Positions 1-9,785 are shown, counted from the stretch's first letter. The stretch: 64,000 nucleotides of DNA from Campylobacter taeniopygiae (GCF_005406225.1 NZ_NXLY01000002.1:89392-153391); one strand, 5' to 3'. Notes: generated by a model from the sequence alone, not told the origin. Program-made: numbers and translations.

Positions 1-63
1 AATTTTGGAAAATCCAATATTAACACCTTAATAGAAAATGAATTAGAGAAGTACAATGCCTAA
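1..63 (+). CDS. plsX: Phosphate acyltransferase PlsX, 3' end only
   Basis: The first bases read in frame 1 as a short C-terminal tail of 20 residues ending in EKYNA and a TAA at 61-63. The tail overlaps the fabH start by eight bases. In Campylobacter plsX lies directly upstream of fabH, and the tail fits the PlsX C-terminus as I remember it. PlsX makes acyl-phosphate for phospholipid synthesis. Only the tail is visible, so the name rests mainly on context. Confidence 0.7.
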   Translation, partial: NFGKSNINTLIENELEKYNA

Positions 64-1036
64 AGCAAGTTTAAAAAGTATAGCTTCTTATGCACCTGAT
101 AAAATTTTAAGTAATTTTGATCTTGAAAAAATGGTCGATACAACCGATGAATGGATTGTTAAACGCACTGGAATTAAAGAACGCAGAATTGCTAATGATG
201 ATGAACAAGCTAGTGATTTAGGAACAAAAGCAGCTATAAAGGCCATTGAAAGGGCGAATTTAAAAATTGAAGATATTGATGCCTTACTTGTTGCGACTTT
301 AAGTCCTGATTATTTTACCATGCCATCTACAGCTTGTAAAATTGCTGCAAATTTAGGACTTAAAGATGTTACGGCTTTTGATGTTTCAGCTGCTTGTACT
401 GGATTTATTTATTTATTAGAACAAGCCAAAGCTTTTGTAGAAAGTGGTCTTAAAAAAAATGTTCTTATTATAGGAACAGAAAAAACAAGTTCTATTATTG
501 ATTATAGTGATAGAAGCATGTGTATCCTTTTTGGAGATGGTGCAGGAGCTGGTATTGTCAGTCTTGATGAGCAAAATACCATCCTTGATGTCCATACGGC
601 AAGTAATGGTAATTTTGGAAATCTTTTAATGACTCAAAGAGCCCAAAAATCTAGCATTTGCCATCCTTTAATGATGCAAATGAAAGGAAATGAAGTTTTT
701 AAAGTAGCAGTGCAAACGCTTAGCAATGATGTTGTTGATATTTTAGCGAAAAACAATATTGATTCTAAAGATATAGATCTTTTTATCCCTCATCAAGCTA
801 ATTTACGCATCATTAAAGCTGTTCAAGAGAGACTAAATTTAAGCGATGAAAAGTGTGTTGTTACAGTCCATAAATACGGTAATACTTCAGCAGCATCTAT
901 ACCTATGGCTATGAATGATGCTTATGAGGAAGGACGTCTTAAAAAAGGAGATTTGATTTTGCTTGACGCCTTTGGAGGAGGATTTACTTGGGGTTCTGCT
1001 TTATTAAAATTTGGTGGAGAAAATTATAAGCAATAA
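56..1036 (+). CDS. fabH: 3-oxoacyl-ACP synthase III (KAS III)
   Basis: This enzyme condenses acetyl-CoA with malonyl-ACP to start type II fatty acid synthesis in the cytoplasm. The 326-residue length is normal. The catalytic triad is visible: Cys114 in SAACTGF, His246 in PHQAN and Asn276 in YGNTSAAS. A glycine-rich C-terminus ([12 protein letters not shown]) is typical of the thiolase fold. The ATG overlaps the stop of plsX, so the two are probably co-transcribed. Its stop abuts the stop of the convergent ridA gene with no spacer. Confidence 0.97.
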   Translation: MPKASLKSIASYAPDKILSNFDLEKMVDTTDEWIVKRTGIKERRIANDDEQASDLGTKAAIKAIERANLKIEDIDALLVATLSPDYFTMPSTACKIAANLGLKDVTAFDVSAACTGFIYLLEQAKAFVESGLKKNVLIIGTEKTSSIIDYSDRSMCILFGDGAGAGIVSLDEQNTILDVHTASNGNFGNLLMTQRAQKSSICHPLMMQMKGNEVFKVAVQTLSNDVVDILAKNNIDSKDIDLFIPHQANLRIIKAVQERLNLSDEKCVVTVHKYGNTSAASIPMAMNDAYEEGRLKKGDLILLDAFGGGFTWGSALLKFGGENYKQ

Positions 1037-1051
1037 TTAATTATTGCTTAT
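1026..1051. terminator. Perfect palindrome spanning two convergent stop codons
   Basis: A 26-base perfect inverted repeat (ATAAGCAATAATT and its complement) contains both the TAA of fabH (1034-1036) and the TAA of ridA (1037-1039). A T-rich stretch follows on the plus strand. It could be a compact bidirectional terminator, although the stem is AT-rich. Confidence 0.45.
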
Positions 1052-1387
1052 TTTTCCAAAAGCTTGAATTTCCACAAGATAGCCTTCTGCTAAAATGCTT
1101 TGAACACAAGCTCTTACAGGTTTAGCATAATCTTTAATCCATTCATCATAAATTTCATTCATAGCTTCAAAATCATCCATATTAGCAAGCCATATTTGAA
1201 TTTGTATGAGAGAATTTTTATTGGCACCTATTTTTTTAAGCAAAAGTTCAATTTCTTGCAAAGCTTCTTGGGTTTGTTTTTTAATATCGCCTTTAGGATC
1301 AAAAGCTACTTGTCCTGCTGTTTTAAAATAATCATCATAAACGACAACTTGAGACATTCTTTGACATTCATCATAACGTTTTATCAT
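1037..1387 (-). CDS. ridA: RidA/YjgF-family enamine/imine deaminase
   Basis: A 116-residue Rid (YjgF/YER057c/UK114) protein. The family hydrolyses reactive enamines and imines such as 2-aminoacrylate, made by PLP enzymes. The conserved arginine in KPVRACVQ and the glutamate in VEIQAFG match the family active site. The start codon overlaps the end of serC by four bases (ATGA), so it is translated from the serC mRNA. Pairing with a PLP-dependent serine-pathway enzyme makes metabolic sense. It corresponds to Cj0327 in the reference strain. Confidence 0.88.
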   Translation of the reverse strand: MIKRYDECQRMSQVVVYDDYFKTAGQVAFDPKGDIKKQTQEALQEIELLLKKIGANKNSLIQIQIWLANMDDFEAMNEIYDEWIKDYAKPVRACVQSILAEGYLVEIQAFGKISNN

Positions 1388-2454
1388 TGATATTTCCTTC
1401 TAAATTCTTTCATAAATTCACATAAAATTTGCACCTGTTCTAAAGTGATGGCGTTATAAATACTTGCCCTAATTCCACCTAAAATTCTATGACCCTTTAA
1501 ACCTATTAATCCTTCTTTTTCAGCCTCTTGAACAAAAATAGGATTTAAGTCTTTATTGATTGAAAAACTAACATTCATTAAAGATCTATCTTTTTTATGA
1601 GCATGTCCTTGATAAAATCCTTCACTTGAGTCTATATAATCATAAAGCATTGTAGCTTTTTTTAAATTTCTATCATATATTTGATCAAGTCCACCTTGTT
1701 TTAAAATCCATTTTGTTTCCAAATCAAAAATATAAATAGCAAAAGTTGGAGGCGTATTATATAAAGATTGATTTTCAACATGAATAGCATATTTAAGCAT
1801 GCTAGTTAATTTTTTTTGACGTGATCTTTCGATCATATCTTTACGTATAAAAACACAACTCAAGCCAGAAATTCCAGCATTTTTTTGTATGCCACCATAA
1901 AAAAGAGCTATATTTGAAAAATCAACTTTTTTAGAAAAAAAATCACTTGATGCATCTACAATCAAAGGACTTTTTGTTTTAGGATAATCTTTAAACTGCG
2001 TTCCATAAATAGTATTGTTAGAACAAATATAGGCATAATCAGCATGATCGCTAAAATCGATATTTGGAATGTGATTGAAATTATCATCTTCACTGCTAGC
2101 AACTACTTTAACATCAACGCCTAAAATTTGAGCTTCTTTAATAGCCTTACTTGTCCAAACCCCTGTATTAGCATATTCACAAATTCCACCCAAAGATAAA
2201 TTCATCGGTATCATTGCAAATTGCAAACTAGCGCCTCCATGCAAAAAGAGAACTTCATAATCATCATCTAAACCATAAATTTCTTTTGCTCTTTCCATAG
2301 CTCCAAAATGTATTTCTTCAAAAACTTTAGAGCGATGTGAAATTTCCATAATAGAATATCCCTTGCCTTGATAATCACATAATTCATTTCTTGCATGCTC
2401 TAAAATTTCCAAAGGTAAGGTAGAAGGACCTGCACTAAAATTAATCTTTCTCAT
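1384..2454 (-). CDS. serC: Phosphoserine aminotransferase
   Basis: SerC converts 3-phosphohydroxypyruvate to phosphoserine, and the same enzyme acts in pyridoxal phosphate synthesis. The 356-residue protein starts with the typical [10 protein letters not shown] segment. The PLP lysine is K191 in [12 protein letters not shown], and LHGGASLQF is a cofactor-contact motif. The last enzyme of serine synthesis, serB, is at 48781 in this window. It lies three bases downstream of xseA, so xseA-serC-ridA form an operon. Confidence 0.96.
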   Translation of the reverse strand: MRKINFSAGPSTLPLEILEHARNELCDYQGKGYSIMEISHRSKVFEEIHFGAMERAKEIYGLDDDYEVLFLHGGASLQFAMIPMNLSLGGICEYANTGVWTSKAIKEAQILGVDVKVVASSEDDNFNHIPNIDFSDHADYAYICSNNTIYGTQFKDYPKTKSPLIVDASSDFFSKKVDFSNIALFYGGIQKNAGISGLSCVFIRKDMIERSRQKKLTSMLKYAIHVENQSLYNTPPTFAIYIFDLETKWILKQGGLDQIYDRNLKKATMLYDYIDSSEGFYQGHAHKKDRSLMNVSFSINKDLNPIFVQEAEKEGLIGLKGHRILGGIRASIYNAITLEQVQILCEFMKEFRRKYQ

Positions 2455-2457
2455 CTT

Positions 2458-3627
2458 TCACTCCTCTAAAATTTTTGCTTGTTTTTGCACAGTTTGAGAA
2501 CTTAAAAGCACGGTATCACCATCTTTTAAATCTTGCAATTTTACTATTTTACCATTTTGACTTAATGAAATTAAATTTTCACTTTTTTTAAAAAAATTTT
2601 CATGCTGAAAAAAAGAATTTTCTATTTTTTCCAATTTTAAATTTGCTTTTTCTAATTTATTTTTAATTAAAAGCTTGATTTGTTTCATTAAAAGTGAAAT
2701 TTGATCTTGTTTATCCCCTATAGTTTTTTTTAAAGATTTAGCTTTAAAAATTTGATACAAATTTAAAAGCAAGTCTTGGTAATTTTGCATCTTTTGATTC
2801 ATCGTTTTTCTAAAATTTTCTTCTAAATTATCCAAATTTTGCTCTAAATCTAACTTAGAATAAAATAAAAAATCTATCGCTGCCGAAGGAGTTGGCGCTC
2901 TAAAATCAGCAACAAAATCACTAATAACATAATCAATCTCATGTCCAATAGCTGAAACAATAGGGGTTTTAGCTTTAAAAATTTCTCTTGCTAAATTTTC
3001 ATCATTAAAGCAAAAAAGATCTTCTCGACTGCCACCTCCTCTAGCTATAATAAGAATATCAAGATCCATAGCATCGGCTTTTCTTAAAGCATTGATTAAA
3101 GAGTTTGGCGCTGTATTGCCTTGGGTTAAAGCATTAAAAATATAAATTTTGGCCAAAAAATATTCTTTTTGATCAATAAGCTTTAACATATCTTGTAAAG
3201 CCGCTGAAGTTTTTGAAGTGATGATTCCTACTTTTTTTGGAAATTTGGGCAAAGCTTTTTTATGGATACTATCAAATATACCCTCGTTTTGCAATTTTTC
3301 TTTTAGGGCAATGAATTGACTTTCTAAATCACCAAATCCAGATTTTTTCATATTATTAGCAACAAATTGGTACCTTCCGCTTTCAGGATACAAACTAACA
3401 TTGCCAACCAATTCTAGCAAATCCCCTACTTCGGGCTTAAAATGAACTTTTAAATTATTATTTTTAAACATAACGCAAGCTATGCTTGATTTTTCATCTT
3501 TTAAATCAAAATACCAATGTCCTGAACCATGTATAGTGATTTTTGAAATTTCACCACTAAGCACAATATCAACAAAATGCGTTTCTAATAAAGCCTTAGC
3601 TTTTAAATTTAATTCACTTGGAGTCAT
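2458..3627 (-). CDS. xseA: Exodeoxyribonuclease VII large subunit
   Basis: XseA degrades single-stranded DNA as the large subunit of exonuclease VII. The 389-residue protein has an N-terminal OB-fold (about residues 1-100). The catalytic domain contains RGGGSREDL and SAIGHEIDYVISDFVADFRA, which are hallmarks of the family, followed by a coiled-coil C-terminal region. It is slightly shorter than the E. coli protein. The start overlaps the ubiE stop by four bases (ATGA). No xseB is seen in this window. Confidence 0.95.
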   Translation of the reverse strand: MTPSELNLKAKALLETHFVDIVLSGEISKITIHGSGHWYFDLKDEKSSIACVMFKNNNLKVHFKPEVGDLLELVGNVSLYPESGRYQFVANNMKKSGFGDLESQFIALKEKLQNEGIFDSIHKKALPKFPKKVGIITSKTSAALQDMLKLIDQKEYFLAKIYIFNALTQGNTAPNSLINALRKADAMDLDILIIARGGGSREDLFCFNDENLAREIFKAKTPIVSAIGHEIDYVISDFVADFRAPTPSAAIDFLFYSKLDLEQNLDNLEENFRKTMNQKMQNYQDLLLNLYQIFKAKSLKKTIGDKQDQISLLMKQIKLLIKNKLEKANLKLEKIENSFFQHENFFKKSENLISLSQNGKIVKLQDLKDGDTVLLSSQTVQKQAKILEE

Positions 3628-4331
3628 AATTTTTTAGCTATAAACATTGAACTAACACCAAAACTAAAGCTTTTAAAATCTATCATTTCAAAACCAGAGT
3701 CACTCAATTCTTTTATAAATTCTTCCTTACTTAAAAATTCATCAATAGAATTAGGCAAATACTCATACGCGCTTTTATTTTTACTGATAATTCCACCTAA
3801 AGTTGGCAAAATATTTTTCAAATAAAAATCCCTCAGAGTTGCTATAAATCCGCCTTTTTCTCTTTTTGTAAATTCTAAAATAACAAAAATTCCGCCTTTT
3901 TTCAAGACTCTAAAAAATTCATTTAAAGCTTGTTTCCTCTCTACTACATTGCGAATTCCATAACTTATACTTACGATATCAACGCTTTGACTCTCTAAAG
4001 GTAAATTTTGAGCCTTTGCTTGTATAAAATCAATGTTTGGAAATTTTTGCTTAGCAATCTCTAGCATACCTTCGCTTGGATCAATGCCTTTAATGCTTGC
4101 AATATTTTTAGAAAGCATCTTAGCTTTTTCTTGCCATATAGCGATCATATCGCCTGTTCCGCAAGCGACATCAACTATATTGATAAAATCAGGTTTGTAA
4201 TACTTTAAAACCTTTTTGCAAGCGAATTTACGCCAACTTATATCAACCCCGAAACTTAAAATTCTATTGGCTTTGTCGTAACTTGGAGCAATTTCATTGA
4301 ACATTTCTATGATTTTATCTTGTTTTTGCAT
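3624..4331 (-). CDS. ubiE: Menaquinone methyltransferase (UbiE/MenG)
   Basis: A 235-residue SAM-dependent methyltransferase that methylates demethylmenaquinone at the last step of menaquinone synthesis. The SAM motif VDVACGTGDM is at about residues 53-62, and the N-terminal FNEIAPSYDKAN segment is the UbiE/COQ5 signature. Epsilonproteobacteria make menaquinone by the futalosine route, so the menG role fits better than ubiquinone synthesis. The gene overlaps the upstream hypothetical gene by one base and xseA by four. Confidence 0.93.
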   Translation of the reverse strand: MQKQDKIIEMFNEIAPSYDKANRILSFGVDISWRKFACKKVLKYYKPDFINIVDVACGTGDMIAIWQEKAKMLSKNIASIKGIDPSEGMLEIAKQKFPNIDFIQAKAQNLPLESQSVDIVSISYGIRNVVERKQALNEFFRVLKKGGIFVILEFTKREKGGFIATLRDFYLKNILPTLGGIISKNKSAYEYLPNSIDEFLSKEEFIKELSDSGFEMIDFKSFSFGVSSMFIAKKL

Positions 4332-5533
4332 TAATACCCTTTATAAATTTTTAATCCTTTATTTGATCGAGAGATTAATTTAAAGAATTTTTCTCTTTTT
4401 TTAATCATTTTTACAATCATTTTTTCTCTAGTTTCAAAAAGAAAAAATTTTTCATTGAGCTTATTTAAAGATTTTATATCAAAAAAATTGCAAAAATATT
4501 CTAAAAAAATTAACAATTCTGAAAAACTCCTTGAAAATTTTTCATTCTCAAAATTTTTCAATAAATTTTTTTTAAAAAAAATCAGCTTTTTTCTAAATTC
4601 ATTAGCTAAAATTTGTTTAAAAAGTTTATCCTTTTGCAAACCTTCATAAAAAGAATTTTCTTTTATAAAAAAATCAAAATCACTAAACAAACTTTGCAAA
4701 TTTTCACTGCTTAAAAACAAAAGCAATTCTTCAAGATTTTCATCTTTTTGAAAAAAAATATTGCATTTTTCGACAATTTCTTGAAATCTTAAAGATAAAT
4801 TTGTATTTAAATTCTTATCAAAAATTTCTTCTGTGTCTAATAAAACTATATTAATTTTATCAGCATAAGAAATAAACTCGTAAAAATATTCTTCTTTTTT
4901 CTTATCTAAAGCCAAATTCCAATAAAATTTTAACTTTTTAAAAAGATAAAATAAGAAAATTCTATAACCCTCAAAAGCATTGATTAAGCCTGAAAATTTT
5001 AAATTAAAAGTCTGATTTTTTTCGATATTCTTAAAATATTTTTCTATATTAATTTGTTCAAAATCACAACCATAAAGAGTTATAAATTTAGAATCCAAGA
5101 TGTAATCAAATTCCTTTTGAATTTTAAACTCATAAGGCAAAATAAAACGATTTGCTTCATCTAAGGTTGGAAAAAAAATTTTCAAAATATAAATTTTAGA
5201 TTTATTATAAACTTCAATAAAACTTTTTAAAGAGCAAAATTTAAACTCGTAACGTTTCTTTTTAATGCTCTTTCCTATACTTTTTTTACGAGCTTTTTCA
5301 AATTCTTTTTTTGATATTTGTTCTTCTTGATTTTGCTCTAAAATTTTATCATTAGTTTCTATGATTTTATAATAAAAACCATCAACACTCTTAAATTTGA
5401 TACTTTGAGAATGGGTTATTTTGGTATAAAAAATCTCAAGCTCGTGAATTTTAAATAAAACTCCGTCTTCTTGAAGATTTTTTAAAAGTGTGGCATTAGG
5501 AAGTAAAAAATTTTTTTGAATTTCATATACCAT
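4331..5533 (-). CDS. Hypothetical protein (Cj0323-like), Lys/Phe/Ile-rich
   Basis: A 400-residue protein without a recognised domain. It is very rich in Lys, Phe, Glu and Leu, has no signal peptide and no clear membrane segment, and looks alpha-helical. By position it matches Cj0323 of the reference strain. It overlaps ubiE by one base and so belongs to the leftward ubiE-xseA-serC-ridA operon. Its ribosome binding site lies inside a perfect hairpin at 5533-5566. The length and helical pattern resemble CHAD-type polyphosphate-binding proteins in places, but this is too weak to name it. Confidence 0.75.
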   Translation of the reverse strand: MVYEIQKNFLLPNATLLKNLQEDGVLFKIHELEIFYTKITHSQSIKFKSVDGFYYKIIETNDKILEQNQEEQISKKEFEKARKKSIGKSIKKKRYEFKFCSLKSFIEVYNKSKIYILKIFFPTLDEANRFILPYEFKIQKEFDYILDSKFITLYGCDFEQINIEKYFKNIEKNQTFNLKFSGLINAFEGYRIFLFYLFKKLKFYWNLALDKKKEEYFYEFISYADKINIVLLDTEEIFDKNLNTNLSLRFQEIVEKCNIFFQKDENLEELLLFLSSENLQSLFSDFDFFIKENSFYEGLQKDKLFKQILANEFRKKLIFFKKNLLKNFENEKFSRSFSELLIFLEYFCNFFDIKSLNKLNEKFFLFETREKMIVKMIKKREKFFKLISRSNKGLKIYKGY

Positions 5534-5566
5534 TAAAATAACCTTTAAATTAATAGGTTATTTTAA
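5533..5566 (-). terminator. Perfect 12-bp hairpin after perR covering the next RBS
   Basis: Arms of 12 bases (5533-5544 and 5555-5566) flank a 10-base loop. On the minus strand the second arm holds the AAGG ribosome binding site and reaches the first base of the ATG of the 400-residue hypothetical gene, and it ends in a short T run. It may terminate perR transcripts, mask the RBS, or both. Confidence 0.5.
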
Positions 5567-5577
5567 CTTTATTTTCC

Positions 5578-5988
5578 TTAATGACACTTTTTGCAACTAT
5601 CAATATAGGTGCAAACCGCTAAATAGTTGATCAAGCTTCCTATTTTCTTTTCTAAAAATTCTTGATACTCTTTAAGTTTTACATCCTTAAAACTAAGATC
5701 TTCTATATTCCCACATTTAGAACAAACAATGTGCATATGTTCTTCTTCATAAATATCATAACAAGTTTTTTGATTTAAAGCATTGATTTCAACAACTAAA
5801 CCTTGCTCTCTTAAAGTATTTAAATTCTTATAAACTGTAGCAAGCGATATGGAAGGATATTCTTGCTTGATTTCCTCATAAAGCTCTTCAATATTTGGAT
5901 GTTCATGTCTTTTTAAAATCTTTAAGATGCATAATCTTTGTGGAGTAGCTTTTAAATCATGCTTTTTAAGCATTTGTAATATTTCCAT
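5578..5988 (-). CDS. perR: Peroxide-responsive regulator PerR (Fur family)
   Basis: PerR represses peroxide defence genes (katA, ahpC) until oxidised by hydrogen peroxide. The 136-residue protein has a winged-helix DNA-binding half (PQRLCILKILKRHEHPN, ISLATVYKNLNTL) and a metal-binding half with two CxxC zinc pairs (CSKCG and CKKC) plus the His-rich EEEHMHIVC segment. I chose the ATG at 5988 because AAGGA lies nine bases ahead of it; a TTG three codons earlier would have no spacing from that RBS. It has its own promoter candidate at 6051-6059. Confidence 0.94.
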   Translation of the reverse strand: MEILQMLKKHDLKATPQRLCILKILKRHEHPNIEELYEEIKQEYPSISLATVYKNLNTLREQGLVVEINALNQKTCYDIYEEEHMHIVCSKCGNIEDLSFKDVKLKEYQEFLEKKIGSLINYLAVCTYIDSCKKCH

Positions 5989-6021
5989 TATCAACAATCC
6001 TTAAAAATTTATGATGAAAGG

Positions 6022-6042
6022 AATGATAATAAAATTTTCATT
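6022..6042. promoter_or_regulatory. Possible Fur/PerR-type operator upstream of perR
   Basis: An imperfect palindrome AATGA-N11-TCATT lies between the perR -10 candidate and the start codon. PerR is known to regulate itself in C. jejuni, and the site resembles AT-rich Fur-family boxes. Sequence similarity alone is weak in such AT-rich DNA. Confidence 0.3.
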
Positions 6043-6050
6043 AAAAGAAG

Positions 6051-6059
6051 TTTATATCA
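6051..6059 (-). promoter_or_regulatory. Extended -10 promoter candidate for perR
   Basis: The minus strand reads TGATATAAA about 60 bases upstream of the perR ATG. It fits the Campylobacter sigma-70 pattern, which relies on TGnTATAAT and lacks a clear -35. Confidence 0.45.
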
Positions 6060-6099
6060 AATAATATTTTTTATCAATTAATAAAATAAAATTTATTTA

Positions 6100-7938
6100 T
6101 CATTGCAAATAAATCTTTATTTTTTCCACTATGCTTTTAACATCGAGTTTTAACTTTTTCTCTACTTCGCTTGTCTTTCCGTGTTCAATAAATTCATCTT
6201 CATATTCAAAAGAAATGATTTTAATGTCTAAATTGTATTTTTGGATAAAGCTTTGTAATAAACTTGCTACTCCGCCAATTTTAGCATTTTCACTAAATAC
6301 AAACCAAATTTTACTTTTTTGTGCCAAATCTTTTAAAAGCATCTCATCCAAAGGTTTAGCAAAAATCAAATCAATTAAATTAATTCTTTCTTGCATTTCA
6401 TTTAAAACTTGCCAAGCTTTGCCCACGCCTTGCCCATAACCTATAAAAGCGATTTTACTTTGTTCATTTTTTATCAACCATTGTGCTTTACCTAACTCTA
6501 TCTTAGAAGAAGAAAATTCTTGATTTAAGATAAAACTACCCCTAGGATAACGAAAAGCTAAAGGTCCTTGATGATGATAAGCATATTCCATAATATTTTC
6601 CATCATCAACTCATCTCTAGGAGCAACAAGGGTTAAATGAGGCAAAGGCGCTAAAAAACTCACATCAAAAACGCCTTGGTGAGTTTCTCCATCTTCACCC
6701 ACTATACCAGCTCTATCCATAGCAAAAACAACATTTAAATTCATAATAGCACAATCATGAATCACTTGATCATAAGCGCGCTGTAAAAAAGTACTGTATA
6801 TAGCTATAAAAGGTTTAAATCCTTCTCTTGCCATAGCTGCCATAGAAGTTACTGCATGCTGTTCAGCAATGGCAACATCCCAAAATCTTTGCGGATATTT
6901 CTCAATTAATTTATCAAGCCCTGTTCCACTAGGCATAGCAGCTGTAACACCTACGATATTTTCATATTTTGAAGCTAATTCTAATAATTTTTGAGAAAAA
7001 ATTTCAGTTGCACTTTTAGTAGAACTTTTTTTCAAAGCCTCGCCGCTATCAATATCAAAAGCTCCCACCCCATGCCATTTAGAATGCTGACCTTCTGCTA
7101 AAGCATAACCCTTACCTTTTAAAGTTTGAGCGTGAATTACACAAGGTTTTTGCATTGCCTTTGCTTGCTTTAAAGCAGAAATAATCTCTGCTAAATTATG
7201 CCCATTAATAGGCCCTATGTATTCAAGTCCTAATTCTTCAAACAAAAGCCCAGGAGTGATCAATCTAAAACTTTCCTCAAAACGCTTAGCCATATAGGTT
7301 GCAGAATCTGGTAAAACACCCAACATTTTTGCAACTCGTTTTTTAAAATTTTGATAAAACTGTGTCGCCATTGCTTGAGAAAGATATTTTGAAATCGCAC
7401 CTATTGGTTTTGAGATACTCATCTCATTATCATTTAAAATTACAACGCAAGGAAATTTAGAATCCCCTAACTCATTTAAAGCCTCATAAGCCATTCCTGC
7501 ACTTAAAGCTCCATCGCCTATGAGTGCCACAGGGATACGTTTTTCACCCTTTAAGGCTATAGCTTTACAAGCCCCAACCGCTAAAGAAAGAGATGTGCTA
7601 GAATGTCCCGCAATAAAATAGTCTCCCTCGCTAGGCTTTGTATAACCGCTTAATCCATCAACTTGTCTTAGAGTATGAAAAATTTCTTCTTTTCCGCTTA
7701 AAAGTTTATGGGTGTAAGATTGATGAGAAACATCAAAAATAAAAGGATCAGTTTTTGCATCAAAAACCGTATGCATAGCTATTGTTAATTCCACCGCTCC
7801 CAAATTAGAACTTAAATGCCCCCCATTTTTAGAGACAACTTTTATAATTTCTTCCCTAATTTTTTGAGCTAAATTTTCAAGTTCATTAATACTTAAAAAT
7901 TGTAATTTTTCTTGAGTATGAGTAAAAATTTTATTCAT
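6100..7938 (-). CDS. dxs: 1-deoxy-D-xylulose-5-phosphate synthase
   Basis: Dxs joins pyruvate and glyceraldehyde 3-phosphate with thiamine diphosphate, the first step of the MEP isoprenoid route; the product also feeds thiamine and pyridoxal synthesis. The 612-residue protein shows the conserved HLSSNLG at 41-47, the ThDP/Mg motif GDGALSAGMAYEALN from about 141, DRAGIVGEDGETHQGVFD and a C-terminal transketolase domain. It overlaps fliH by eight bases, so it is translationally coupled to the flagellar operon. Confidence 0.97.
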   Translation of the reverse strand: MNKIFTHTQEKLQFLSINELENLAQKIREEIIKVVSKNGGHLSSNLGAVELTIAMHTVFDAKTDPFIFDVSHQSYTHKLLSGKEEIFHTLRQVDGLSGYTKPSEGDYFIAGHSSTSLSLAVGACKAIALKGEKRIPVALIGDGALSAGMAYEALNELGDSKFPCVVILNDNEMSISKPIGAISKYLSQAMATQFYQNFKKRVAKMLGVLPDSATYMAKRFEESFRLITPGLLFEELGLEYIGPINGHNLAEIISALKQAKAMQKPCVIHAQTLKGKGYALAEGQHSKWHGVGAFDIDSGEALKKSSTKSATEIFSQKLLELASKYENIVGVTAAMPSGTGLDKLIEKYPQRFWDVAIAEQHAVTSMAAMAREGFKPFIAIYSTFLQRAYDQVIHDCAIMNLNVVFAMDRAGIVGEDGETHQGVFDVSFLAPLPHLTLVAPRDELMMENIMEYAYHHQGPLAFRYPRGSFILNQEFSSSKIELGKAQWLIKNEQSKIAFIGYGQGVGKAWQVLNEMQERINLIDLIFAKPLDEMLLKDLAQKSKIWFVFSENAKIGGVASLLQSFIQKYNLDIKIISFEYEDEFIEHGKTSEVEKKLKLDVKSIVEKIKIYLQ

Positions 7939-8749
7939 TATTGATCATCTTTTTAATTTTAGTCAAACGAGAATTTAAATTAGACTCTATATTTCCAGCA
8001 TCACTTAAGATAATCACACTTCCTTTACTAATAGCATCATCAAGATTTATTTTTATGTGTTTAAATTCACTAAAATGATCTTTTAGATAATCATAATCAT
8101 TAGAATTAACCTTAATTTCAATCGCACTAGCCCCTTTTAATTCACTCACTAAATTTTGAGCTAAAGCATACGCGATTTTGCTAGAATTATTTTCAAGTTC
8201 TTTAATAATAACTTCCTTAGCTATATCTATAGCTGTATCAGCTAATTCTTTTTCATTTTTTTCTATAAAAGAATCTAATTTTATACAAGCTTCATCAAGC
8301 TTGGCAATGCTTTTTAAATATTTATCTTTTAATTCATCTAATTCTTTTTGGAATTCTATCTTAGCTTTTTCGTATCCTTCTTTTGAAAATTTTTCTTTAG
8401 CATTTTCAAGTTCAGAATTTAAGCGATTGTTAAATTCATTTTCTTGACTTTCAATTTGCATTTGAAGTTTTATAATATTGCTTGACATTTCATCAGTTTT
8501 TTTAAGTAAATCCTCTACAAAACTTGGTTGAAAAGCAGGTATTGTATTGGATTCATTTTGTATAGGTTCTAAATTGGACACTTCTTCTTGTTTTAATTCT
8601 GGCGTTGTAGGAGTGGGAATTGCTTTCTCATTTTCTTGAGTATTTTTCTCTACTTTATTATCAAATTCTGAAATAACCTTAAAATGATAACCTTCAACAA
8701 CATGCTGTTCTGAAGTTGCACCCGAAATAACATTACTACGACTAGCCAT
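7931..8749 (-). CDS. fliH: Flagellar export stator protein FliH
   Basis: FliH binds the export ATPase FliI and links it to the flagellar type III export gate. The 272-residue protein has a disordered N-terminal region rich in Glu, Pro and Thr, a long coiled coil (about residues 90-160) and a C-terminal globular domain related to V-ATPase subunit E (about 165-270). The gene sits in the usual fliF-fliG-fliH order, with seven bases between fliG and its start. Confidence 0.93.
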   Translation of the reverse strand: MASRSNVISGATSEQHVVEGYHFKVISEFDNKVEKNTQENEKAIPTPTTPELKQEEVSNLEPIQNESNTIPAFQPSFVEDLLKKTDEMSSNIIKLQMQIESQENEFNNRLNSELENAKEKFSKEGYEKAKIEFQKELDELKDKYLKSIAKLDEACIKLDSFIEKNEKELADTAIDIAKEVIIKELENNSSKIAYALAQNLVSELKGASAIEIKVNSNDYDYLKDHFSEFKHIKINLDDAISKGSVIILSDAGNIESNLNSRLTKIKKMINNE

Positions 8750-8756
8750 TTTCTAC

Positions 8757-9785
8757 CTACTCTATCATTTCATCAGCATCGCCTGTTTGAACTAGGCCTT
8801 GCTCTGCTAATTTTTGAACCACTTCAACCACTTTTCTTTGCGCATCTTCAACATCTTTCACACGCACAGCTCCCAAAAATCCCATTTCTTCAAGAAAAGC
8901 TTCACTCGCACGTGTAGACATATTTGCTAAGAATTTTTGTTTTAATTCTTCACTAGCTCCTTTAAGACCTATCATAAGATCTTTTTTATCTGCTACTTTT
9001 AAAATTTCTCTTATTGCTTGAGTGCTGAGTTTTTGTATATCATCAAAAGTAAACATAAGTTCTTTAATAGTTTCAGCCAATCTCTCATCACTTTGCTCAA
9101 TATAAGTAATAGTAGATTTAGAAGCCTTTTGACCCAAGCGATTAAGTACTTCAGCCACGGCTCTTGGACCACCCACTTCAACTTTATAAGAAGTAAGACT
9201 TTCAAGCTTGCTTTCCAATACAGCAGAAACCCTTTTAATAATGCTTGGAGAAATATCCCCAAGATTTGCCATTCTGATCACAACTTCAGCTCTTAATTCA
9301 TCACTAAAATACTCTAAAGTTTCCGCAGCATGAATTGAATCCATGTGTGCTAAAATAAGAGCAATAGTTTGCGGGTGTTCTTTTACAATAAAATCAGCAA
9401 GTTGCTGAGGTTTAATTTGTGCCAAATAAGCAAAATTCTGATTATTTTCCATACTTTTTGTAAGTTTTTCAAGAATCCTATTGGCAATTTCAGGACCAAA
9501 AGTACGAAATAATATTTCTTTAGCATATTCTAAACCGCCACTTTTAATGTATTGATTAGATTGAAGTAAGGTATAAAATTCTTCCAAAACAGCTGTCGCT
9601 ACAGATCTATCAACATTTTTTGCCATAGCAATATATCGTGAAATTTCTGTAATAACATCAATTTCCATATGCGAAAAAACAGAAGTTGTGGCATCTTCAC
9701 CAAGCTGTATAAGAAAAATCGCTACCTTTTCAGGCATCGATAAATCATCATAAACCATTTTTTGTTCTTCGCTAAGCTTGATCAT
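8757..9785 (-). CDS. fliG: Flagellar motor switch protein FliG
   Basis: FliG is the rotor protein that engages the stator and receives the direction signal from FliM. The 342-residue length is standard. N, middle and C domains are visible, with the EHPQTIALIL motif in the middle domain and a charged C-terminal torque helix region with alternating K and E around residues 270-300 (DKKDLMIGLKGASEELKQKFL). It starts one base after fliF ends, which suggests tight coupling and the FliF-FliG interaction. Confidence 0.97.
   Translation of the reverse strand: MIKLSEEQKMVYDDLSMPEKVAIFLIQLGEDATTSVFSHMEIDVITEISRYIAMAKNVDRSVATAVLEEFYTLLQSNQYIKSGGLEYAKEILFRTFGPEIANRILEKLTKSMENNQNFAYLAQIKPQQLADFIVKEHPQTIALILAHMDSIHAAETLEYFSDELRAEVVIRMANLGDISPSIIKRVSAVLESKLESLTSYKVEVGGPRAVAEVLNRLGQKASKSTITYIEQSDERLAETIKELMFTFDDIQKLSTQAIREILKVADKKDLMIGLKGASEELKQKFLANMSTRASEAFLEEMGFLGAVRVKDVEDAQRKVVEVVQKLAEQGLVQTGDADEMIE

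Noticed and set aside
4455..4649. Plus-strand frame within the 400-residue hypothetical gene
   Set aside because: No RBS; Phe/Lys-rich complement of the real gene.
9011..9296. Open frames overlapping fliG on both strands
   Set aside because: They lie wholly within fliG, whose full family match leaves no room for another gene, and their products are low-complexity.
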